This document shows, in pieces, positions 49,863-62,500 of a stretch of DNA of 64,000 nucleotides (position 1 is the stretch's first letter; the number at the start of each line of letters is the position of its first letter). Under the pieces are notes generated by a model. It searched no databases, was not told the origin of the DNA, and was given only the letters and a program-made list of their open reading frames with translations. A program made the position numbers and the translations under genes. The stretch covers positions 1,673,422 through 1,737,421 of the forward strand of contig VXAZ01004023.1 in the NCBI GenBank assembly GCA_013399875.1. The letters are read 5' to 3'. The stretch is from Gymnorhina tibicen. Lineage: Eukaryota; Chordata; Aves; Passeriformes; Artamidae.

Positions 49863-50756
49863 GACCTCCTTGCATATAAAACCAAAATAAATTTAATTGA
49901 AGTTCACCTTTAGCACAATCAGCCTTCAGCAAACTTCTGCAAACTGTCCAAGTATTTTTGCATCAGGAATGCATCCTCCTGCTGCCATACTAGAGATAAG
50001 AAGGGACTTTTTAACTCCTAAAACAAGACCAAACACTCAGCTGAATCCCTCAGACCCACTAGTTTTCCAACCATGCTTATAATTTACTAAAGTACCAGCA
50101 TTTTTTTCACCATCACTTTCCATTTTTCTCCTCTTTTTCCATGAAGCATGCTTTATGTATGAATGCCTATGGCCAAAAATTGTCACAAGCTTTTTGTGGC
50201 AATTCACCATTCAATTAACAAATTATGTTTTAAGCTTCAGCACACACAAACTCAAACTGTTTTAATTTTAAAAGTGTATCCATAGAAATCTTCTAGCACA
50301 TTGTAAACCGTCACTGGAAATATCTCTGTGTTTTCTATATTTTCCTTTTCCTAGTAGAATATGAAATCGCAGTTGTGCAGTTCATACCTAACAGTAATTT
50401 ATATGAGATAAAGAACATTTTAAGTTTCTTTAAAATGAGCAATATAGAATTAGCCACCTTGTGGGGACATGCTTCATTATCTTCTCATCTTCAAGGCTGA
50501 CAACATTAAATCTCCCTTGTAATTTTTAAGCTCTTTGACAGACACAACGCAGAATGCAAAAACTTAAATCACACAACCTCAAGAAGAAATAATAATGTAG
50601 GTATTACATTTATTCATGTACTATGTAGTACAGGAACTAAACAATTCGTTGAAAACAAATAACTTTTCCATTTTCCATTAATTTGTATACACTTTCCTTC
50701 AGCATTATCTGTTGCAAATGATACAATATCATGATGATGCATTATCAAAGTTCAAA

Positions 50757-50796
50757 GCTGGAGTCTCTTAGAGCTGGAGTCTCTTAGAGCTGGAGA
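50757..50796. repeat. Tandem repeat, 16-bp unit, 2.5 copies
   Basis: The unit GCTGGAGTCTCTTAGA occurs perfectly at 50757 and 50773, followed by the half copy GCTGGAGA at 50789. Identity between the full copies suggests a recent expansion. Confidence 0.92.
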
Positions 50797-53224
50797 CACT
50801 AATAATGGGGTATTATTAATGTCTTGAAAATAATCATGCATATGGTGGATGATGCTGCTTTAAACTGTGTAGCTAAAAACAGTTATGGGAAACATTTTAA
50901 TATTTCCATTATTTGAGTCCAAAATAAATACATGCCCATTTCAAAAGTCTTCATTTTCTCCAATGAAAAAAGGATATAATATGTTGTTAACAGACAGAAT
51001 ATCTGCTGTACTGGGATCTATCATTTTAGCAAAGAGAACCTTAGAAAACAACACTAATTTGTCATTACTCAAGTTTTGGAGGCGACCATAAATTCTGTTG
51101 CGCACTTTTTTTTCACTCTTAAGGACTTTTATTTTTATAGACGTAAGGAAAAATTTCTGTGTGTTTTTTTTGAAGCCATGCTGAAACTTTTAAGACCTGC
51201 TTTTGCTTTGGATCTGGCAATCCACTACGATTAACTGCGAAATTTCTGCATAAGCTACAGCAAGTCTGAAGTGGCATATTCCATTATTGTCCTCACTTAA
51301 CCAAGCCTCCCATTTCTCCTTTCCACCTGGAACGCATTAAGGGTTGAGCATTCGGTATCACAGCAAGAAGGTGACATGCCAAGGTGCTCCCTGGCTGGCA
51401 GCTGTGCGGCCAGGATGACAAAGTCTGCGGGAAGAACGTGACCTCGAGATGGCCAGGCCCAGTAGAAACAACCCTTGGTACCACATTTCCAAGCCTTGTG
51501 GCAAGCACTAGCTGTACCTGTGCAGAGAACATCCCTACTCACAAAGCCATTAGCACTCCTTTCCAGGGGTATTCCTGAGTGCCGGCGTCTGATCTAAGTT
51601 TAGAACAGCAGAGAGGCCAGGGTTAATGCAATCTTTTAAAGGGCAGAAATGAACAACGATTCATCTTTTTTGTGTGTGAACTTTATTGCAACCCTGGCTA
51701 GAGACACAAGGAAAATCTTTTATGAACTTATTTTTAGGGTATTGCATTTTCTTCTTGGCCTTGAGTTTAGTTTTTGCCAAAAGATATAGTTTCTTTGGGC
51801 TGCCTTGATCACTGAAACAAAGTTTAAGCAACAGTTGCCCTGCTTAGTGCTACTTTTCAAATCAACTTTACTCATATAACAACTAGAGACTGGTTTACTG
51901 AGGAAGCTGTAGAAGAAGTGCAGCATGAATTCTTCATCCAATATCACTGTCTCTAGGAGATTTGAAATGAAAACTTGGTAGACCATTTAAAACAAAGTTA
52001 TTTTCAATGCAATTAAGCAAAAAAAAAATCTCAATTTTCAATTACTTTCTGCTTAAGTTAAAGGGTTTATTTTTACATATGTGTGTACATGTGGAACTCC
52101 AGCATGTACTGGGATGAGTTTATTGCAGTTTGTGTTCCAGTACAGCAAGACTGCCTCTACATGTGCTCTGAGTGAGATACTGGATGGATTTTTTAGGAAA
52201 TTCAAAGCAGCAACAAAGGCTTATTTTTCTTATTTCACTACTGTCAATCTGAGGTGGTTTAGGGGTTTTTATTGGCTTGTAAAGGTGGCCATGTTTACCG
52301 AAGTAAAAGGTCCAACTTCCTGCTTTTTGCCAGTTTTGTGCAAAAAACTGGGAACTGTTCATAACCATTTCTCTGTAGGAAAATTAAGCCATCTCATGTC
52401 CAATGAAGGGAGCCTGTTCCAGGGACCTCCAGGTGAGCTGCCCTGTGCACAGTGCACTGCTGTGTAGAGACACCAGCTCACATCCATCAGCGCACAGCCA
52501 GCACACACTTTGCCTGGATGGCTCCCAGAGCCAGCACCGTCCTCCACACCCCTTGCTGCACCTCCAGCTCCACAGGCAGCACACAGCCCCACTGTCTCTT
52601 GTGCCCACAGCATACTTAAGCCCTGATATAAGGTAAGATATATACTAAGAAGGTATTGACAGCTCTAAGCTAAGTCTCCACTTTTCCTTGGTTATCTCAG
52701 TCCTTAACCTCCCGATCGCTTTGTGTTTGAGCTTGTGCCTGTCAAGCTGGCTTACTTGTCTTCTTCTGTATCAGAATGAAAGCATGGCTAGTTTAAAAGG
52801 GCTGACAAAAAAATCCTCTAGTCTAAATGAAAGAAAGCAAACCAAACCAAACCAAAAACCCTACCTCAGCATAATCATCTCTCTACAGCAGGAGAAAGAA
52901 AAAAGTGACAGCAATCCGCAGATTTTGAAATTATTTTTATTGATTCTCATTGATGTCCTTGCTGAAATGTGAATAAAAGATTGAGTCATTTACTGAGGTC
53001 TATTCAAGACTTTTCTGATAGCTTAACCAATAATAACTGTATAAAAAACTCAGCTGGGTGAAGGCAGAGATTCTAAAAGGTATCTTTATAATAAGGGAAG
53101 AGTTCACAGAGCTGCCACAGGGCAGTATACTCACCCTAGAATGCACCAGATGCATTTCTGCATGGAGGTTGAAGGGAAGAGTACCAGCATGGGCCTCAAC
53201 TCTGCTGGTTCTGCCCTGCTATGG

Positions 53225-54281
53225 TGTATTGGGTTTGCATGGCCAAGCTTTGGTAGCCAGGGGCCTAAAGAGGTGGCTTCTATGAGAAGCTGCTAAAAGC
53301 TTCTTCTTTGTCCAACAGAGCGAATCCCTGGTAGCTCCAAAGACACGCGTGCTGCTGGTAAAGGCTGGGCCAATTAGAAATGGTGGTAACACCTCTGCAA
53401 TAACATATTTAAGAACAAAAAAACCCAAGTTATTGCACGGTTGTAATTGAGTCCAGAGAAGAGTGGGGTGAGAACACTCTGCAGACACCAAGGTCAGTGA
53501 AGAAGGAGGGGGAGGAGATGCTCCAGGCACTGGAGCTGAGATTCCCCTGCAGACCCTGGTGCAGACAATGGTGAAGTTGTGTCCCTGCAGCCCATGGAGG
53601 TGCACAGGGGTGCAGAGATCCACCTGCAACCGATGGAGAAGACCCACACCAAAGCGGGTGGATGCCTGGAGGAGGCTGTGACCCTGTGGGAGTGTGGAGA
53701 GAAGAGCCTACACCAGAGCAGCCTGTCCTTGAAGGACTGCACCACATGGGAGAGTGACCCACACTGCAGCAGTTTGAGGGGGACTGTTGCCCCTGGGATG
53801 GACTCCTATTGCAGCAGTTCGCAGAGAGCTGTTGTTCATGAGATGGAGCCACATCAGAGAAGTTCACGGAGAGCTGTCTCCCATGGGAGGGACCCGACAG
53901 TGCAGCAGGGGAAGGGCTCCTCTCCCTGAGCAGCACGAGAAATCACAGGTGATGAACAGACCATAACCCAAATTCCCTGTCTCCCTGCACTGCTGGGGGG
54001 AGGAGACAGAGCTGGGAAGGAGGGAGGGCTGAGGGGAAGGTGTTTTTAAGGTCCTATTTTACTTCTCATTATCCTGCTCTGATTTTGTTAGTAATAAATT
54101 CAATTAATTTCTCTAATTCCAGCCTGTTTTGCCTGTGCTGGTATTTGGTGAGTGATCTCTCCGTCCTTATCTCAGCTCATGAATCCTTCGTTATATTTTG
54201 TCTCCCCTGTCCAGCTGTGGAGGGGAGTGATAGGGAGGCTTTGGTGGGTGTCTGGAGTCTGGCCAGCATCAACCCACTACA
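53225..54281 (+). mobile_element. Solo LTR of an avian ERVL-like retrovirus, about 1057 bp
   Basis: The LTR begins TGTATTGGGTTTGCATGGCC and ends CAGCATCAACCCACTACA. I recognise both ends, and blocks such as GGTGGCTTCTATGAGAAGCT, from a common neoavian LTR family. A TATA-like TATTTAA lies at 53406-53412 and AATAAA at 54093-54098, giving plus orientation. It is flanked by TATGG on the left (53220-53224) and TAAGG on the right (54282-54286), a 5-bp target-site duplication with one change. That is consistent with ERVL-type integration and with a solo LTR. No gag, pol or env sequence is attached. A 168-codon minus-strand frame and a 116-codon plus-strand frame inside it come from an internal tandem repeat and are not genes. 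Confidence 0.9.
53747..53912 (+). repeat. 45-47-bp tandem repeat inside the LTR
   Basis: About 3.6 units start at 53747, 53794, 53839 and 53884, each with a TGGGATGGA-like start and a GCAGCAGTT-like middle. Unit lengths are about 47, 45 and 45 bp. Because 45 is a multiple of three, the repeat keeps frames open, which explains the long spurious ORFs here. Confidence 0.75.
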
Positions 54282-57200
54282 TAAGGGAAAGGCAGATAGG
54301 GAAATTTATTGCTGTTAGTAGTAAGTTATGATTTGACTAGCACAAGGAACTTATTTGTTGAATTATCTTTAAATCATCACATTTCAGAGTAGAACCACAC
54401 TTTAAATATGGGAAATGTTATTTGCTGTATATGTATTATGTTATTAAGCATAATTAAAGTTGAAAGCCACGAACCACACGCAAAGCTACTGCAAGGCTAT
54501 AGAACATTTCTGTGGCCAACAAAATAAAGTACCATGTGCTGGAGAAGTCAGCAGGCAAGAAGTAATACACTTAGTAGCCTAAACTATAGTATTCTGTGGG
54601 CCAGTATCTGTGCAAATATTTCAGAAATGAGTAATGAATAACTATTCCGAGAAACAACTATGTGACTGCAAACATCATCATTTCTAGATATGCAGACTGC
54701 CAAAAACTAAACCTAAACTTTGGAGAACAAAACCTCTCTTTTTATGGGTGCAAAATTCTACAGTGCCCTGTTTGAGGCATCTCAAAGATAACATATCTAG
54801 CTAAAGTATTTCACCTCTTGACTTTTCTAGAAGCCTTGCTGTGATTTTTTCAGGCACTAAGTCACACAGAATATTCTGTGTTTCCTTTGTACCCTCAGAA
54901 GTAGACAACAAAAGCTTTTTTTTCCTTTATGTTATGTTTTATTCATAACCATTGAAAAGAAAAATTGAAACTCTGGTGCGAGTCACTCTTTAGACTTTTC
55001 TATTAGAAAATTGAATCAGAACTGTAAATGGTTTCAGACACAGATACCCAGGACCAGCACTGGAAACAGAGCAAAAACTAATGCAGACCTCGAAAAGGCA
55101 GCTCCATAGCAATGTTTTAAAATGCAACTGAAATGAGACCTGATTTGCACCAGGATTGCCACTAGAATTGTTCACTAGTGAAAGAAGTAAGGACTATCTC
55201 TGAGACAGAAAATAATAGCTTCATTAGACTCCAGAAGAGATGTGTTCTACAGCACGCATCCTCCTGCCACAGCTCTGGTCTCTGAGCACCCTCAAGGGAA
55301 CCAGCTCTCCCCAGAAAGGTCACCACTGGCAAGAGTGGTGCAAACACGATCCACGGTGGTTCTCCCTCAACCAGAGGCATCTGATCTAATGCTTTGGGAT
55401 GTTCTCAGCTAAAAGAGAGTTTCTCCATCTCTGTTGGAACAATCTCCTTTCTTGACCTACATAGCACTGAAATGGTGACAGCCAGAGCCTGATTCTGTTT
55501 CACCGCTATTTCTGAAATCTGATACTTGGTAAAAATGCCCTCTAGGCTAGAGGGTATACAACCCATGTTCCCAGCCAATAACACAGAGTTTGCATTAGCA
55601 GAATGTACTGAACTGTGGCTGGTTTCAGTCTTCTACATTCATAGGTAGCCATGAGGAATAAATCACACATTAGAGAAGCTCAACAATTTCATCAGCTCAT
55701 ATCTGCAGCCAGGTTGTCCCCTAGGTATGCACAAAACTTCAGCTCTTTCTAAGCAAAGGGCCAAAGAGATAAAGAGTCAAAACATGCTCCTTAAGGAAGT
55801 TGCTATCTGACCTGTTCCCATTCCTCTACCTCTGCACAAATTCAACTAATGAAATACTGAGAAGAAATTTTGTCTTTTTTATGGAAAAAAAAAAGAAGAG
55901 GAAGGGATCCTGGGGGCTACAAAGTTAGAACAGCTTCTGTAGAGATAGATCACTGACTGAGAAAAATATAGTAGTTATGAGATGTTTAGGCAATTCATCA
56001 CCATTTAGATTACACTACATTGGTATAAGCATATAAGGGCTGTGACAAGGAGGGCTATAGAAAAACCTATGCCCTATGTAAATAAAAGTGAAATACATTT
56101 AAAATAAAACTTTTACTTACAATATTTCTTTTTTTCTTTCTTTTGATTGCATTAAGCAACACTTGTGAATTTATCAGTAGTGGGGTTTTTCTCCAAAAGA
56201 AGGGGCACCCCCCACTGTTCTCTACCATGTGTGGACAGAGCAAAACAATCATTCACATTCCTTTAAATACCACAAAATAAAACAGATAAAAAACCCCAAT
56301 GAGCTCATATTTTTATAAATACTATTACATTTGTGTCATGTACTTTTTATATCTGATGGGCTGTAGCCTTAGAATGTTAATAAAAAACATAATGTTTGCA
56401 TCCGCAGTTCATCGTTTAAAAAACTTACCATTGATAACAGGAGTCCAATGCATTTTATGCACACTATTTGTCCACTTTAAAAGTGTGGGTGGGAAGAAAG
56501 CAAGGAAAGCATCAGGGGCCTGATCCTGCTCCCATCAAAGAAAGTGGGAAGTTTGTCATTAAAATGCTGGATGGTGCCTTTGGTTTTGCTGGCAGAACTG
56601 TATGTGACTTTTTGTTTCTCTTGTGGCTAAAACATGGTCATTTGCTGCCCTCTAGAAGCAGGCTGACACACACACTTCAGTTTACTTCAGTACAGGCCTT
56701 CTCACTGCAATTTTAAAAATTCACCTAACAACAATGAGGAGCAATGTTGAAGGACTAGAAGGATGGGAGGAACTACGAGTACTGAGAATTTTGAAGTGTT
56801 CTCTAAATTCGGTTATTTGATAACATCACCGATTATTCTGTTTGAAATATGCAACAGTGTCATGTATTGCTCCTGGAATTATCAAACTTTCAAGAAGAAA
56901 TTAACTCAGATTATTGCTTTATCCTGCTTAATAAAACTGAAAATTAACAAAATAGAATCATGAGTGCTTTATTTAAAGCCCAACCCTCACCACACTGAAA
57001 CAGGACACTGAGAGGAATGGGAGATTCATCAGGTTAGGACGAAAAAAATCACAAAATAAGTCATTGAGTTTCAATTCTGTGGAATGTTTTGATAGTTAAA
57101 CCTTTTGTTGCCTCCAAAAGTAGCAGCAATCTCATCTATTAATAATAATTACTTATCTAGTGTTTAGAATTTTTTTCAATTTTTATTTTGGTTTTATTAG

Positions 57201-57819
57201 AAGGGGAAAAGCAAGCCTAAAAACCAGTGGGAAGTGTCTGGTTTCCACAACTCCCTAGTGGCCTAGGAATTAAATATATTTTAAATTAAAAAAAAAAAAA
57301 AAGAGAGAGAGAACCCCCAAACCTTCTAACTTCAGCTCCAAGAGGTTAAAGAATCCAAGCATGAAAGCAGTGAATGAGTAGCACTCAAATGTCAAGATAC
57401 CATTAAACCACCATCAGGTAATGCAATTAGACTACAAGTGACAAGTATACAGTTTTCTTAGATTTTTATTTATTCATTTATTTAATATTTCACTTCCATC
57501 ACAAGTGGATTTTATGTCTGAAATATGTAAAAGTAGAAATATTGTTCTAGTCACTAGTCTAGTCTAGTCTAGTCACCAGTCCACAAACAGCCAAATGCCA
57601 TTAAGTTATATCTCACACCATGCTCATTGCCATATTATGTTCCATGAAGTGACAAAGGACTTGCAGACCAAGTTTTGAACAGCTGAAACATTCTTGATTC
57701 TCCATACATCTGACTAATACTATCAGAAAAATTGCCCACCTCAGGATATATGCACTAACGTACCAAAAATCAATTCATATTTAGCAGCCATTTTTAAAAA
57801 ATTTGTCTTACAGTCACCA
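54282..57819. other. Unique DNA, nothing recognised
   Basis: A+T-rich sequence with a poly-A/GA microsatellite at about 57287-57311 and a pentamer repeat at 57547-57576. Open frames are at most 82 codons. No repeat family is recognised. Confidence 0.5.
57547..57576. repeat. TAGTC pentamer microsatellite
   Basis: Successive CTAGT/TAGTC units (CTAGTCACTAGTCTAGTCTA and on) give about five imperfect copies. Confidence 0.85.
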
Positions 57820-57882
57820 AACTATTTACATTGGAAAAGACTTTTCCAACCTGTTAAGTCCAACCATTAACCCTGCACTTGC
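57820..57882 (-). mobile_element. Small CR1 3'-end remnant, minus strand
   Basis: ACATTGGAAAAGACTTTTCC followed by AAGTCCAACCATTAACCCTG resembles the antisense 3' end of CR1 subfamilies that carry the GGTTGGAAAAGACCTCTAAG and GTCCAACC blocks. Only about 60 bp is recognisable, and the terminal octamers are lost. Confidence 0.55.
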
Positions 57883-59353
57883 TTCTCTTCTCAGTACTTT
57901 GACAATAAGTACAAGCAGGACAGGCTTGCAACTTTAAAACTGAAGTTAGGCACTCGTAAGATTCAAACTGAATGTGACTGTTGTTGCTCTATGACATTTC
58001 AGAGACAGACAGAGACCTTCAAATTAAGATTTTGGCAGGTGAAATATATTTCTGATGTCTCATTTAAATGTCAAAATTTAGGTAGACTGAATCTGTAGTT
58101 GCTTATATCTCCTAATAAACATTTGTTAACAATGCCAATGTTTCACACTTTCCAGAATGAGTCTGAGTATTTTTCCTTTGAAGTGTAAATCAAAGATTCA
58201 AGAAGCCTTTTCAAGTACACTCTCCCCCTAACCAGATCTATGCTATTTTTGCTTCTAATTGACTTGTCTAAAATCAAACCTTATTTTAAACTGAGGTAAG
58301 GTAAGCAGCAAGGTCAAGACCAAGGGTCCAAGAGCTTAAACAGGTTTCCTGTGAATGAAAAATAGTCTTCCAAAGAACAGCAGCAAGATAGAGTTTAATC
58401 ACTTTGATTATTTGAGTCAGCTGCAAGGTCAAAAAATGTGTATACTCCCACACTAAAATACAAACAGAAGGTGGGTCATGCATGTCAGGCCCTGACCAAT
58501 CCAGACCAGCGTAAGGTTAACTATTTTAAACACCCTTAAGGAGTGAATGTCAAGCCAGGTACTCCCAAAGTTTTCTCAGATTGCTGACTGTGGAATTTTC
58601 AACTAAATAAAGTATGGTGTGGATGCCACCAAGTGGTAGCTGTTACCATATACCAGTGTCTTCAGCATGACCTCACTCTAGGCTAACACTTCAGCTGCAG
58701 AAAATATTCCTGGTACAGGCATTTGTCAGGAATGGAATATTACATATTTCAAAAAGAGGAAAAGAATTCTCTAAGGAAAAAATTTGATTCCTACTGCTAA
58801 TAACAGAACTGTCATGGACTTAAATGAAACCAATGCTAACTTCCTTTTGAAACCTTACAAAATACTTATAATCTTCTGAGAGCAAATTCAAGGTTGATCA
58901 AGAGACTAGATCTGCAGTTCAGATTTACAGGAAACTTGCCAGAGAGATCCCAGGTGTACCTGGAAGAGACCCTCTGTGTGTAACTGATTCTTCAGGTATA
59001 TATGCACTGGTAAATGTCATAGGGCCATGAGACAAATGCAAGTATTGCTTAATTGTCTTATCACTACCCAACTTTTGGCAGTTGCAAATTGTTCTCACTC
59101 AGACAAAGTATAGGCACAGTGCTGGGAACAATTCCTCCAGGGAATGATCAGAAAAGCCAGTTGGCTGAAATTGCTCCAGTTTGCCATGCCCATTTGCTCT
59201 GCGATTAACTCCCTGCGTTCTCTACCATCCTTCAACATTATTGCAGCAAGGTTTGCAAATATCTCATAAACCACATCTCAGGACATATATAGCCTCAGTT
59301 CCATGCCATAAGAGCACTCACGAGGGCTATTTCATGCCTTTGCATTATTTCAG
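57883..59353. other. Unique DNA, nothing recognised
   Basis: No known element is seen. Open frames are short. Confidence 0.5.
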
Positions 59354-59852
59354 CCACAGTGACTCGGCAAGAGGCCCACAGGATCCACCCAGGCACACAG
59401 CACAGAGGTGGGGAGCCTGCTTCACTACCCCTACTGAGCCAGGAATTACAGCAAGGGTATAAGACAACCCTTGCCACTCGTTGTTGGGATTTCTGGGAAG
59501 AAGTTGCTTATGTGAGAAGCAATTTAGAAACACGGCCTGTCTATGATCTCATTCTTGGAGAGCATTATAGACATCCTTCAGGAATTCTGGCACAACTACC
59601 AGCCTAAGTCTGGCATAGAAGACATGAAGAACGTTCCATCAAAGGTATTGCACCTGGTACATGTTGGAGATACCTGGTTCAAATACATGAGCTCCATCCA
59701 TATCATCACTCTTCCAACCTCATTCACTTCAGTTGTGAAGGATCTAGGAGAAATTCCCTGCCTGCTGAATGGGGCAGTCGAAGAACTCTGTACTCTCTGC
59801 TCTACTTTTCAGGCAACAAAGTGACTTGTCACCAGTTTTGTAGTTTAATAAA
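59354..59852 (+). pseudogene. Possible frameshifted terminal exon or retrocopy, product unknown
   Basis: An acceptor-like TTTGCATTATTTCAG ends at 59353. The next frame stays open to TAA 59605-59607 (about 84 codons), with protein-like blocks such as CWDFWEEVAYVRSN and VYDLILGEHYRHPSG. A second frame, open from 59528, continues to TGA 59822-59824 with VLHLVHVGDTWFKYMSS and IPCLLNGAVEELC. One frameshift within 59528-59607 would join them into about 155 codons. AATAAA follows at 59847-59852, only 23 bases after the stop. I do not recognise the product. It could be a decayed last exon, a retrocopy, or coincidence of two open frames in a G+C-richer patch. Confidence 0.2.
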
Positions 59853-61831
59853 CACCAAATTGAAAGTGAATAATTCTGACTTGCTTGTTCTTGTTGACTC
59901 ATACTCATTTCAATAATAAAGTATGTCTGGAAAATAACTATTTACTAATTAAAATTATGTACTATGTTAATAATACAAGTGTCTATTTAATTAATGTGTT
60001 TATTAACACAGTTATCTGAAAACAAAAGGCAGATTAGATTGCTTCTGGCACTAGCCTGAGGGGAATGGCAAAACAGCCTGGCTCCACTGCCTACCTTCAT
60101 CAATCAGAGCCCTGGAAAGCTGAGCAGGCTGTGACAGTGCTACTGCCACTGAAGGAACAAGGGACACTACTGCAGAAAGAGTAGCAGACCTGCTCTCCAA
60201 AACTTCTTTTCCTCACCATCTATACACTAAGTTCAAATAAATACTTCGGGTTTTACTAAAGATTTCCATGGAGATGTGTAGTAATATTCTCTTTCCAAAA
60301 GTCCCCTCTGCTCTGTCTTTCCAACAACAGAATTAGATTGGCACAGGTCCTTGTCTTTGGCAATGTTCACAATGTGCCCACACAGCTCAGGAACCTTAAG
60401 CAGGCTTCAGGTGAAGCATTCTGACAGCCTAATCTTGGATTTCTACAGTGCAACCAACAAAAACTGGAGCACTATTTGTTGATACTAATGAATAAGAACA
60501 TTCAGAATCACGTAGACCATGAATCCAAGAAACACATGTTTTCCAATTCCTTCCCTGGAATATGAATCAGTACTCACCAAACATTACTGAGATCATGGTC
60601 TGCATCACAACAAATATGATTACCTGAAATAGAGTGTCAAAGATCATAAACCATTGTCAACACAGAATATTTTCATCTGTCCACATTCGAGCAGTAGGTC
60701 TTAATGATAAACCAGAAACAATGTGGGTAAGTCAGGCTGGGGAAGCAAGCCAAGGACTTAGGGTCCTACTACATAAATAAGAGTCTGGGAGAAACAAGTC
60801 TGAAAGTTTACATGGTAGAAAAAAGTGGCAGTAACACTGAACAAAACCTTACTGTCTGAAAAATCACTGAAAACAAGACACATCAAAAAAAACTTGTACA
60901 GCAGCATGTTCCAGACATATTTTGCATTTCACCTTTGAACTCAGTTTGCATAAAGAGAAGCAAAGGAGCAGAAATACTTACACAAAGGTAAACAAGGAAC
61001 CAAACAAAAGAACTCCTCTTAGTTTATAAAAAAAATAACACCTTAAAAACATGAGTGCCTGTGCTGAACAAAGACCCTGCTAGCCCAACATCCTGCCTCT
61101 GACAGCAGCTAAAGCTCTTTTACAGAAGTAAGGAAACAACAGGCAAATGCATAAATCACCAAGAGGCTGCTATGCTTTCACCAATACTGACAAAATGGAT
61201 GACAGAAGGTTATACCGGCCTGCGGGTATTAGCCTGAGGAAACAATGTTTTACTGTTTTTCTAATTATGTTGACAATTTTTTCTCTAACAAACTAACTGA
61301 TTTTTAATTAAGATATCTGAAACTTGGTATTGGAGACTTGTGCATCAGAGAAGAATGTTTTCCAAAAGCTGCCTCTTGTTCCTGAGAAAACACAGAACTA
61401 GGAATAAGAGGTGGTCTAGTTCCTGCATTACGGGAACTGCAGACCCAAAGCAGTGAAACAGCAGGAAGAGGGAAACACTCGAAATTATTAAAACTCAGTT
61501 ATACCCAATCCACCAGGAGCTAAACCTCTCTGCTAAAATTAGTGTTGTTTGACATCCAAGGTCTACAGTGATTGCCTTTCAATACATATAGTAAGATTTG
61601 ATAGCATAGGTGAACATGAAAATAGAACGTTATATAAAAAGTTTAAAAATTGCAAAAAAGATATTCTAAAGTTACAAACACGCTGTGAGAAAAGAAGTAG
61701 TAACGTGAATATATAAGCAGTTCATCAACTACATACAGACTTAATCACATAAACTGCAGCGCACAGATGAACCTCTGGACCTGTATGGATCACTCAATAA
61801 TTACTATACCATATAAATTAGCGTCAGTTAA
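59853..61831. other. Unique A+T-rich DNA
   Basis: No gene or known repeat is recognised. Confidence 0.5.
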
Positions 61832-62500
61832 ATAAAACAAAAGTTGACTGAACATTCTGTTGGTATTTTTACACATACCCTCATTGATGCAATTCCAACC
61901 CAGAAATATGGCTTTACCTTACCAATGCCTAAGGTATTCCCTAAATATGATGGAAGAAATTCTATCCCAATTTGTGTTCCTGAAGTTTCCACAGACTTAT
62001 GCATACCCTGTTTTTTCTACCCAGCAATGGCAGGCAATTCTTCACTGCTGCTGAACACTGCTGCAGTTACATACTGTTGTTCAATAAAACAGTACAGAGA
62101 ATTTACTCAAGCTGATTTAAGTCAGGAGGAGTCTGTTGCTTATCCTCTGGAGGAATATTGGAAAACACTGACAGTTGGATGTTTCAGTGCTTTCTTATCT
62201 GCAGAATTTGTCATTTATAAGATGTCATCATCTTTAGTATGTTATTCTGGAAACTTACTTAGAGGTAATGAGCAGGAAATTTGGCATTACTTTCAACATA
62301 ATTCTCCATAATTATTTCTAAATCATAGTACAAAAATATTTTTCCACTCCATGATTTATGCAGCTTGTGCTCTTGTACACTCTGATGACTCAAAATTTCA
62401 ACAGGCCCTCATGACATTATTTTCAACTTTCTATGTGCAGCTGGAGCTGGTGGGCCATATATTCCAGGACTATCTACAGCATCATATTAAGAACTATTAA
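61832..62500 (+). pseudogene. Long single-frame coding-like region with one internal stop, product unknown
   Basis: One frame opens after TAA 61829-61831, runs to TAA 62309-62311, then continues in the same phase to TAA 62498-62500. That gives about 222 codons with one internal stop and no frameshift in A+T-rich DNA. The first ATG-type start is not obvious; a TTG lies at 61844. The translation is of mixed composition, not low-complexity: KYGFTLPMPKVFPKYDG early, ADLSQEESVAYPLEEYWK in the middle, cysteine-containing hydrophobic stretches, and HSDDSKFQQALMTLFSTFYV then LVGHIFQDYLQHHIKNY after the internal stop. I recognise no family. No strong splice sites, poly-A tail or nearby AATAAA were seen. 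It may be a recently disabled gene, a captured viral or transposon ORF, or a chance run. Confidence 0.33.

Larger units (their letters stand above)
45839..53224. other. Unique DNA with small tandem repeats
   Basis: No gene or interspersed repeat is recognised. Open frames of up to 128 codons occur on the plus strand at 52081-52467, with overlapping minus-strand frames in the G+C-richer patch at 52.4-52.6 kb; their products are not recognisable. Three small tandem repeats (46747, 49813 and 50757) are listed separately. Confidence 0.45.

Noticed and set aside
52081..52613. 128-codon plus-strand frame with overlapping minus-strand frames
   Set aside because: The translation is not recognised. 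Openness on both strands in a G+C-richer patch suggests chance.
53430..53936. 168-codon minus-strand open frame
   Set aside because: It lies wholly inside an LTR, and its openness is explained by a 45-bp tandem repeat. The translation simply repeats the unit.
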